Source: Nitrosarchaeum sp.
Lineage (GTDB): Archaea; Thermoproteota; Nitrososphaeria; Nitrososphaerales; Nitrosopumilaceae
Direction: 5' to 3'
Assembly: GCF_035968265.1 (NCBI RefSeq)
Contig: NZ_JAVYIM010000007.1
Location: 1-35,989 of the forward strand
DNA length: 35,989 bases
Part shown: positions 1 through 6,505 of the stretch, piece by piece
Numbering within the stretch: position 1 is the stretch's first letter
How the letters are laid out: the number at the start of each line of letters is the position of its first letter
Program-made: the position numbers and the translations under genes
Notes under the pieces: generated by a model
What the model was told of the DNA's origin: nothing
Seen by the model: the letters and a program-made list of their open reading frames with translations, nothing else
The model's database searches: none

Positions 1-249
1 AAAAATATAGTCTGAACCCATTTTTCTTTTTGCAGCCGCAATTGTACTATCAGGATTTGTTACAGCCTGTCTCCTTGCTGGTTCACCTACCAAAAGTTCA
101 CCCGTTTTGGTAAATGCGACTATGGAAGGAAATGCCTTACCACCTACAGTAGCACCTTCAGCTGCAGGAATGATAGTAGGTTTTCCACCCATTACCACGG
201 CAGCGGCCGAATTACTTGTTCCTAAATCTATTCCTATTATTTTAGTCAT
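1..249 (-). CDS. dnaK: Hsp70 chaperone DnaK, N-terminal fragment (cut by window edge)
   Basis: Partial gene: the first 83 codons run off the left edge. The translation opens [18 protein letters not shown], the phosphate-1 loop of the Hsp70 ATPase domain. At about residues 73-79 it has KRKMG, the usual DnaK nucleotide-domain motif. DnaK is an ATP-driven cytoplasmic foldase working with DnaJ and the exchange factor GrpE. Its ATG overlaps the grpE stop (ATGA, 246-249) and a good Shine-Dalgarno (GGTGA) lies 6 nt upstream inside the grpE end. The two are therefore translationally coupled. DnaK is bacterial in origin and patchily present in archaea, including this phylum. The family call is secure; nothing can be said of the C-terminal domain. 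Confidence 0.95.
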   Translation of the reverse strand, partial: MTKIIGIDLGTSNSAAAVVMGGKPTIIPAAEGATVGGKAFPSIVAFTKTGELLVGEPARRQAVTNPDSTIAAAKRKMGSDYIF

Positions 250-833
250 TTAATTTCACCATTATTTTTTGATATTTCTACCAGTGTTGGTCTAATAACT
301 CTCTTATGAGAAATATATCCTTTCCTCAGTTCTTTGACAATTGTGTTGTTATCTAGCTCAGAATCTTCAATTATAGAAATTGCTTCATGAAAATTTGGAT
401 CAAATATCTCACCTAATGCGTCAATTGGAGTTATATTATATTTTGAGAGTAACGAATCCATATTTTTCAAAATAGAGTCTAATCCATTAGTATTGATCTT
501 ACTTTCTGAAAATACTTGCTTTGCTCTTATAAAATCATCATAAATTTTCAAAAAATCCAACATAAATTCTTCAATTTTTGTATTTACTCCCTTTTCAATA
601 TCAGATTGTGTTTTTTTATTTAGATTTTGATAATCTGCCAAAACATGTTTAATTTTATCCTCATAATCTTTCACTTTTTGTTTTTCAATTTCCAAAAGAT
701 TTTGTAATTCATCTACAGTAATGTTATCACTAATTGATTCTGTCAAATCTTCAGATAAATTATTGATTTTATTCTTAGAAATTACATTAACTGGAACTTC
801 ATCGGGATTGTTTTCATCTGACATTTCAACCAT
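246..833 (-). CDS. grpE: GrpE nucleotide exchange factor
   Basis: A 195-residue protein of normal GrpE length. It has an acidic disordered N-terminus (about 1-40), a long charged coiled coil (about 40-105, with [19 protein letters not shown]) and a C-terminal beta domain (about 135-190) with the typical end pattern DPNFHEAI...[17 protein letters not shown]. GrpE dimers release ADP from DnaK. It lies directly upstream of dnaK with overlapping stop/start codons, the usual co-operon arrangement. The true start could be the first ATG (833) or the ATG three codons later (824); neither has a decisive ribosome site. The gene before it ends 26 bp upstream on the same strand, so a three-gene transcript is likely. 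Confidence 0.95.
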   Translation of the reverse strand: MVEMSDENNPDEVPVNVISKNKINNLSEDLTESISDNITVDELQNLLEIEKQKVKDYEDKIKHVLADYQNLNKKTQSDIEKGVNTKIEEFMLDFLKIYDDFIRAKQVFSESKINTNGLDSILKNMDSLLSKYNITPIDALGEIFDPNFHEAISIIEDSELDNNTIVKELRKGYISHKRVIRPTLVEISKNNGEIK

Positions 834-859
834 AATGATCTTTTAGCTAATTTATACTC

Positions 860-1999
860 TTATTGAATAATTTCACATAAGGGATTAGCTTTAATTACAA
901 TAATATTGGTATCTTGTTTATTTTTTTCTATATTTTCAAAATCTATTTTTGAGCATGCTACGATAATAGTAGTTTTGTCACTATGAAATAAATCAGAATT
1001 TGGATGTTCATATGCTTCAACATCACCAATGTAATCGCGTAATCTAGAAGTTAGATTCTGTAACATTTCAATTTTATCTCCCCGCATTTCATGTTGATCA
1101 AGTGTCCAAGATAATGCAATTTTGGTTCTACTAGCTTTGAGATCATTTTTCTTCAGTGTAGATCGAATTTCATCGATTAATTTCTTAATATAGCCATCAA
1201 TGCCCTTTACGCTTCCATTAATAAGATACATGAGCGTATTTGCACTCTCAAATGAAGAACCTAGTGATTTGAGATCAAATAATCCACTAATCATATTATC
1301 TAAAAAGATTTCCTGAAAATCATCTGAAGATAGATCATTTTTTGTGATGTCATCTTGGACGTATCGGCAAACCTCTAAGATACTACTGAGGCTAGCAAAT
1401 CTAGATAATACATTAATTGCATGAAAATGCTCAGAAGAAGAAATAGCTACAAACTTTTTTTCTTTTTTCCCAGTTGTTAAAAGATCTGCCAATACAGAGT
1501 CCTCTTTTCCGTTGAAAGAACCAATAAACTTTGGTTGTTGATTAAGATCTTCTAACGGATAATAAAAGTAGGAAATTTGTTTTCCAACCTCAAGTCCAGT
1601 TACATGTTCAAGTAGTGAAATATTTTCATTATTACCACCAAAGCCAGCAGGAAGTGTGTAGATTACAGAACTATTTTTTTTTAAAGACGTTGTAGCGTCT
1701 TTAAATTTTGAATGAATTTCAGTTTTGATGTCTTGTCCTGTTTTTCTAATTCTAGGGGTAAAGAAAAGATATTGAGCTTTTGAAATAGCTATATCGATTG
1801 GTTCCATAGCTAATAATGGCTCATCTTCTTTTAGAGAAGATACGTTTGGATAAGTTTTAGCTATTTCTGCTTTTAATGAAATTGCTGAAGGTGTTGATTC
1901 ATCAATAATGTATACATCAGCTCCCTTGATTGCCATTTGACATGCGATTGCATATCCTTCAGTACTAAGTCCATAAACAACAACTTTTGCTCCCCCCAT
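860..1999 (-). CDS. Degenerate UDP-glucose/GDP-mannose dehydrogenase-like protein (possible pseudo-enzyme)
   Basis: A 379-residue protein with the three-part layout of nucleotide-sugar dehydrogenases. The N-terminal Rossmann fold (residues 5-33) has loop GLSTEG (10-15). FFTPRIRKTGQDI (79-91) matches the family's TP...G..D strand, and YTLPAGFGG (114-122) matches its 'STVPPGTT' region. A helical middle section covers about 185-285. A C-terminal segment (292-355: TKIALSWTLDQHEMRGDK...YEHP...TIIVACSKIDF) parallels the UDP-binding domain. Key residues are missing. The middle glycine of GxGxxG is Ser12, and the region where the catalytic GGxCxPKD motif should be reads LGSSFESAN (246-254), with Ser for Cys. 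I infer a fold-retaining, catalytically dead or repurposed protein. It sits 26 bp before grpE-dnaK and is probably co-transcribed. The alignment is by eye and the function is unknown. Confidence 0.6.
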   Translation of the reverse strand: MGGAKVVVYGLSTEGYAIACQMAIKGADVYIIDESTPSAISLKAEIAKTYPNVSSLKEDEPLLAMEPIDIAISKAQYLFFTPRIRKTGQDIKTEIHSKFKDATTSLKKNSSVIYTLPAGFGGNNENISLLEHVTGLEVGKQISYFYYPLEDLNQQPKFIGSFNGKEDSVLADLLTTGKKEKKFVAISSSEHFHAINVLSRFASLSSILEVCRYVQDDITKNDLSSDDFQEIFLDNMISGLFDLKSLGSSFESANTLMYLINGSVKGIDGYIKKLIDEIRSTLKKNDLKASRTKIALSWTLDQHEMRGDKIEMLQNLTSRLRDYIGDVEAYEHPNSDLFHSDKTTIIVACSKIDFENIEKNKQDTNIIVIKANPLCEIIQ

Positions 2000-2063
2000 T
2001 ACACATAAGGCTAGTATTAGACTAAGAAAAACTTATTGAACTAACCATAATAATGAGATATAC

Positions 2064-3092
2064 TTGAAAATTTGGATAGATGTTCTAACTCCCAAACAAT
2101 TATTGTTTTCAGAACCAATGATTGAAAAATTAAGGAAAAAGCATAATGTTTTGTGTACATCTAGATCATATAATGAAGTCTCAAAACTAGCAAAAATTCG
2201 AAAAATTGACCTAATTTATGTGGGAAAACATGGCGGAGGCGAAAAATTTGACAAACTTGAGGCTAGCATTGACCGAATAAAGAAACTCACTTTATTAATA
2301 AATAAATTTTCTCCAGAATTGGTAATTAGTTTTTGTTCTCCTGAAGCAGCAAGAGTTTCTTTTGGCATGGGAATTAATCATATTGCATTTTGCGATTCAC
2401 CACATGCTAATGCAGTTATGAAGTTAACATTGCCTTTAATTCAAAAATTGTTGATCCCTTGGATAATTCCTAAAAAAGAATTTTCAAAATACGGGATAGA
2501 TTCCAAAGACATTATTCCATACAAAGCAATTGATGCATCAGTAACAATTAAAAGAAAAATAAATCATAAAAGACATTCATTGTTTAAAAATAAACTCAAG
2601 AAAAATATTTTGATTAGAGTTGAAGAAGAGCAAGCAGCATATTCATCAAAATCAAAGAAAATTATTCCAATAATAAAAGAAATTGTAAAAGAATTTGATG
2701 GTGAGAATATTATTATTCTAGGAAGATATTCTGAACAAATTAATAGTTTAAGAGAATTATTTGGTAAAAATGCAAAGATATTGAAAATGGCATTTGATGG
2801 AAAATATTTGTTAGATAATACAAACATTTTTGTAGGTTCTGGTGGGACTATGACTGCAGAATCAGCTTTACTTGGAGTTCCAACAATTTCATATAATGCT
2901 GTACCTAATATTGTTGAAAAATATTTAGTTAAAAATCATCTTGTGAAAAGAGAAACAAATCCTAAAAAAATTACCAAAATTATGAAAAAATTTCTTGAAA
3001 CTCCAGCAAATAGTCATAAAGAAAAAGCAAGAAAAATATCAGAAAGTATGGAAGATCCTATTCAAAAACTAATTCAAATAATAAAAGAGTGA
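2064..3092 (+). CDS. DUF354 family protein, GT-B glycosyltransferase-like
   Basis: 342 residues starting MKIWIDVLTPKQLLF, the characteristic DUF354 N-terminus, so the TTG at 2064 is the right start. The family is related to UDP-GlcNAc 2-epimerase and GT-B glycosyltransferases. Visible support includes VISFCSPEAARVSFGMG (about 91-107) and the C-terminal donor-site-like loop GSGGTMTAESALLGVPTIS (about 259-277). No membrane segment is seen, so it is probably cytoplasmic. Archaeal members are often near surface-polysaccharide or glycosylation genes, but the exact reaction is unknown. It stands alone: divergent from the dehydrogenase-like gene, with a tRNA downstream. Confidence 0.8.
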   Translation: MKIWIDVLTPKQLLFSEPMIEKLRKKHNVLCTSRSYNEVSKLAKIRKIDLIYVGKHGGGEKFDKLEASIDRIKKLTLLINKFSPELVISFCSPEAARVSFGMGINHIAFCDSPHANAVMKLTLPLIQKLLIPWIIPKKEFSKYGIDSKDIIPYKAIDASVTIKRKINHKRHSLFKNKLKKNILIRVEEEQAAYSSKSKKIIPIIKEIVKEFDGENIIILGRYSEQINSLRELFGKNAKILKMAFDGKYLLDNTNIFVGSGGTMTAESALLGVPTISYNAVPNIVEKYLVKNHLVKRETNPKKITKIMKKFLETPANSHKEKARKISESMEDPIQKLIQIIKE

Positions 3093-3160
3093 TAATGAAT
3101 TAGGTATGAAAGTAAGTAAATAAAAAGTTCATTAGGGGAATCAGGTTGCTCTTTTTTGAT

Positions 3161-3236
3161 AGTCCTGTAGTGTAGCGGTCAAGCACAGGGGCCTTTGAAG
3201 CCCTTAACCCCAGTTCGAGTCTGGGCAGGGCTACCA
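3161..3236 (+). tRNA. tRNA-Gln (anticodon TTG), CCA encoded
   Basis: Full cloverleaf. Acceptor stem 3161-3167 pairs with 3226-3232 (one T-G pair, A1-T72 as in archaeal tRNA-Gln). D stem is GTGT/GCAC. The anticodon stem GGGGC/GCCCT encloses loop CTTTGAA with anticodon TTG at 3195-3197, reading CAA. The variable region is 4 nt. T stem CCCAG/CTGGG encloses TTCGAGT. Discriminator A3233 is followed by an encoded CCA (3234-3236). No intron is seen at 37/38. A T6 run lies just upstream (3152-3157) and may terminate the preceding gene. Confidence 0.96.
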
Positions 3237-3253
3237 TATTAAAATTATATTAT

Positions 3254-4015
3254 CTAAAAATCTAGTTTTGTAAGTAATTTTGTTGCTATTATAAACAGAA
3301 CTGTTGCTAAAACAACTAAAACACCCATTTCAATAATTACAAATTCTGTAATATTACCAAAAATTCCACCACGTATAACATCTACCAGATAGGTAAGAGG
3401 ATTTAGATAAAAAATGGTTCTTAGAGGTTCTGGTGAACCAGAAGAAGGATAAAACGCAGTACTAACAAAAGCAAAGAACAAAAAAACAGTATTGATTATA
3501 ACATTAAATCCTTCACTAGAACGTAATCGGGTAGAAATTATTGAGGCTATTGAGCCAAACAAGACAGAACCCACAATTGCAGCAAAGATAATTATCGGAA
3601 TGGTAATTGGAGTAAATTCAATTGATTCAAAAAATACAGGATACCCAACAAGTGCAATCAATGATGCACTTACCAACCCTACAATTCCAATAGTGCAAAT
3701 ATTACTTAAAATATAATCAGATCGTGTAAATGGACCAGACATTATTTGCTCAAACATACCATGTCTTCTATCATTCCAAATTATTATTCCTGAAATAAGA
3801 GTACTATTCATAATATTGAATCCAATCATACCAGTTGCCAAAAATGTAGGATAGCTGATATTTTTGTCACCAAAAGGAACTTGATCAATTAATGATGTGT
3901 ATGCATAACCTGCAACAAAGATGTAAATTAAAGGAAAAATTACTTGCCAGATTAAAAATCCAGGATTAATTGATATTGTTAAGTTTCTATTAACAAGCCT
4001 AATTATTGGATGCAT
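3254..4015 (-). CDS. ABC-2 type transporter permease (DrrB-like)
   Basis: About 253 residues with six hydrophobic segments. The N-terminal stretch SINPGFLIWQVIFPLIYIFVAG is typical of ABC-2 permeases, followed by FLATGMIGFNIMNS, then a conserved loop around NDRRHGMFEQIMSGPFTRSDYI. Near the C-terminus is FYLNPLTYLVDVIRGGIFG, the classic ABC-2 motif. It forms an exporter with the ATPase gene directly upstream, whose 3' end it overlaps. A GTG at 4021 could start it, but the ATG at 4015 has a GGTGA-like site about 7 nt upstream, so I prefer 4015. The substrate cannot be told; relatives export drugs, lipids or glycans. Confidence 0.88.
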   Translation of the reverse strand: MHPIIRLVNRNLTISINPGFLIWQVIFPLIYIFVAGYAYTSLIDQVPFGDKNISYPTFLATGMIGFNIMNSTLISGIIIWNDRRHGMFEQIMSGPFTRSDYILSNICTIGIVGLVSASLIALVGYPVFFESIEFTPITIPIIIFAAIVGSVLFGSIASIISTRLRSSEGFNVIINTVFLFFAFVSTAFYPSSGSPEPLRTIFYLNPLTYLVDVIRGGIFGNITEFVIIEMGVLVVLATVLFIIATKLLTKLDF

Positions 4016-4937
4016 TATCACTCACCATTTTTAAAAATATCTCTTCTAGATTTGTAGGAACCGCTGAAAGATCTTCTATCTCAATTTTATTTTCATTTAG
4101 AATTCGTAGAACTTGTAATAAAACTAATTCAGATTGTTCTGAATGTATTATTATGTTAGTTCCATTATCAAAATCAATTTTGCAGTCAATGATTCCCTCA
4201 AGAATTGTTGTTATTTTATTTTGTTTTTCAAGTAAATGAATTTTTATTGTTTTTTTATTTCCAAATCTATTTTTTAGTGCCTCAGGTGTATCTACTGTAA
4301 GAATTTTTCCTTTATCAATTATAGCTATTTCATCACAAAGATATTCAGCTTCACTTAGAATATGTGTAGTATAAAATATTGTAAGACCTGTTTTAGCTTT
4401 GTTTTTTAAAAAATCTAATAATTTTCTTCTAGCACTAGGATCTAATCCTACAGTTGGTTCATCAAGGAATAAAAGTTCCATATCATGCATAAATTCACGA
4501 GCTACCTGAACTCGTCTTCTTTGACCAATAGAGAGATCCTCATTTCTTTTCTTACGAATATCAATAAGATCAAAATCTTTTAGGAGTTCTTCTCTTCTTT
4601 TTTTACGTTCATTTTTTGGAACATTCCACATCATGCCATATTTATCAAGAGATTTTTCAACCGTTAATGTCGGTTCGTAGCTAGGTTGTTGCAAAACTAC
4701 TCCAATTTTATGACGAACCTGTAAAGGATTTTCAATTGCGTTTATTCCTAAAATTGTCAGAGAACCATTTGACGGCGGAATTAATGTAGTTAAAAGTTTG
4801 ATAGTAGTTGATTTACCTGCACCATTTGGACCCAAAAATCCAAAAACTTTACCAGATTTTACTGCTAAAACAATATCATCGACTGCTGTTAGCGTTCCAT
4901 ATGATTTCGACAAATGCTCGACAACAATACATGACAT
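3999..4937 (-). CDS. ABC transporter ATP-binding protein (DrrA-like)
   Basis: 312 residues, the usual DrrA size. Walker A is GPNGAGKST (36-44), the Q-loop VLQQPSYEPTL (81-91), the signature LSIGQRRRVQVAREF (135-149, LSIGQ rather than LSGGQ), Walker B LLFLDEP (155-161), the D-loop VGLDPSARR and the switch His at 192. A C-terminal regulatory extension (about 225-312) ends in DLSAVPTNLEEIFLKMV, typical of the DrrA subfamily. It powers the ABC-2 permease encoded next, overlapping its 3' end. The ATG at 4937 has a TATA-like box about 26 bp upstream, consistent with a leaderless mRNA. Confidence 0.93.
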   Translation of the reverse strand: MSCIVVEHLSKSYGTLTAVDDIVLAVKSGKVFGFLGPNGAGKSTTIKLLTTLIPPSNGSLTILGINAIENPLQVRHKIGVVLQQPSYEPTLTVEKSLDKYGMMWNVPKNERKKRREELLKDFDLIDIRKKRNEDLSIGQRRRVQVAREFMHDMELLFLDEPTVGLDPSARRKLLDFLKNKAKTGLTIFYTTHILSEAEYLCDEIAIIDKGKILTVDTPEALKNRFGNKKTIKIHLLEKQNKITTILEGIIDCKIDFDNGTNIIIHSEQSELVLLQVLRILNENKIEIEDLSAVPTNLEEIFLKMVSDNASNN

Positions 4938-4958
4938 GAAAATAATGCGATCTTCCCA

Positions 4959-4970
4959 CTAATTTAGTTA
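4959..4970 (-). promoter_or_regulatory. Putative TATA box for the ABC exporter operon
   Basis: On the minus strand this reads ACTAAATTAGTG, centred about 26 bp before the ATG at 4937. That spacing matches a leaderless archaeal transcript. It is called from spacing and base composition only. Confidence 0.5.
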
Positions 4971-5073
4971 ATGAAGGAACGACTAAAATCTAGATATGAA
5001 TTATTAAAATTAACAAGCAATTTATGAATTTGCGATCAAGAATTAACATACAGGATACTTTACAATAATGAAA

Positions 5074-5085
5074 TTTTTATTAATA
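5074..5085 (+). promoter_or_regulatory. Putative TATA box for the RPA gene
   Basis: The sequence TTTTTATTAATA is centred about 26-29 bp before the start region of the RPA gene (TTG 5108, with an out-of-frame ATG at 5103). The geometry fits a start point at or just before the start codon. Confidence 0.5.
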
Positions 5086-5107
5086 CAACTGATTTACAAA
5101 CAATGAA

Positions 5108-6505
5108 TTGTCAGAATTTGATAGTCTTATAGATAAATTACTAGAACAAAAACCAGAATTAACTAGATCAGATATTGAAGAACAAATTAAACATAAAAAA
5201 GAGAAGATAGGTGCAGGCTATCTAACAGATCAAGGTGCTCTATTTTTGATAGCATCTGATTTTGGAATATCATTATCAGGACCATTAAAAGTGGAAATGG
5301 GTTTAAAGGATCTCTATGCAGGTGCTAAAGAAATTTCCTTAGAAACCAGAGTTCTTAATGTATCTCCTGCCAAACAATTTTCTCGCAAAGATGGTTCACC
5401 GTTTTATCTCAGAACCATGACGGTGTATGATACAAATTCTACAGCTAGTGTGAAATTATGGGATGATAAAGCAAATCTGCCTGGAATTGAAAATATCAAA
5501 CCTGGTGATTTGATCAAAATTATAAAGGCATATGTAAAATCAGATCTTAGTGGTTCTCCAACTATCAATATAGGTTCAGGATCCAATATTGAAATAACAG
5601 ATGACAAAAGTGACATTCCAACTATAGACAAAATTACAAAAGACGTTAGTGAGTTACATGAAGGCCAAAAAGATCTTGTTATTTCTGGAACGATAGATGG
5701 TATCGTAAGTAGTATGGAATTTACAAATTCTCGAGGTCAACCTGGAAAAGCGCTGAGATTGAGGCTAAAAGGTAAGGATGGAACTGCACTTAGAGTAGTT
5801 TTATGGGGAAAAGATGAATCAGACATTCCAAATATGATTTCTCATGGCGCTAAAGTACGACTACTTGGAATTAACATGAAAAATGGAAATCAAGGATTAG
5901 AGATTCATGGAAATGATTCAACTTTAATTGAAATTGAAGGTGGTAAAGAAGCAGAACCAGTAATAGTAAGAATTCTTTCAATTGTGACTACAGAAAGTGG
6001 AAAGAATATGATTTTGGGTGTAGATAATAAAAAAAATATTTACAACATCACAGATAATTCAAATTCTACAAGCATTTGCAATGAAGGAGATGTGATTGAA
6101 TGTATGCCAACAAAAGTTTATGGAAATTCTGTTACATTAGATAATAATTCATTTGTAAGAAAATTAGAAAATGATGTATCACTACCGTCATTGTCACAGT
6201 TAAGGACAAAAATTAATGAAGTTAAAGTAGATGGAAATTTTTGTATTGAAGCAATTGTATTAAAAATTCCTGAAAGAAGAGAAATTCAAACCAAGTCTGG
6301 AGAATCAGTTTTATTATCAGAGATGTTTGTTGAAGACGATACAGGTCAAATCTGGGTTAAGGGATGGAGAAATCAAGCTAGATTAATAGAAAAATGTGAA
6401 TTGGGCGAAATAATTTCAATAACAGGAGTCAATGCCAAAGCAGGTTTGGAAGGACGGATTGAATTAACTCTTACTGCGTTTTCTAAAATTACAAAGAAAA
6501 ATTAA
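5108..6505 (+). CDS. Replication protein A / multi-OB-fold single-stranded DNA-binding protein
   Basis: 465 residues. The N-terminus (SEFDSLIDKLLEQKPELTRSDIEEQI, then GYLTDQGALFLIASDFG) is the helical leader of archaeal RPA large subunits. After it come repeated OB-fold modules (roughly 70-165, 180-275, 280-350 and 355-460) with the recurring pattern G...VKLWDD / LRVVLWG / IWVKGW. It coats single-stranded DNA in replication and repair. The start is TTG at 5108: an in-frame TGA at 5090-5092 rules out anything longer, and no ATG or GTG lies between. An out-of-frame ATG 5 nt upstream opens only a 9-codon frame. It converges on the helicase gene; the two stop codons share the palindrome TTAA. Confidence 0.92.
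   Translation: MSEFDSLIDKLLEQKPELTRSDIEEQIKHKKEKIGAGYLTDQGALFLIASDFGISLSGPLKVEMGLKDLYAGAKEISLETRVLNVSPAKQFSRKDGSPFYLRTMTVYDTNSTASVKLWDDKANLPGIENIKPGDLIKIIKAYVKSDLSGSPTINIGSGSNIEITDDKSDIPTIDKITKDVSELHEGQKDLVISGTIDGIVSSMEFTNSRGQPGKALRLRLKGKDGTALRVVLWGKDESDIPNMISHGAKVRLLGINMKNGNQGLEIHGNDSTLIEIEGGKEAEPVIVRILSIVTTESGKNMILGVDNKKNIYNITDNSNSTSICNEGDVIECMPTKVYGNSVTLDNNSFVRKLENDVSLPSLSQLRTKINEVKVDGNFCIEAIVLKIPERREIQTKSGESVLLSEMFVEDDTGQIWVKGWRNQARLIEKCELGEIISITGVNAKAGLEGRIELTLTAFSKITKKN

Noticed and set aside
3161..3236. Integrated element at the tRNA-Gln gene
   Set aside because: No integrase, no repeat of the tRNA 3' end and no change in gene style on either side within the window.
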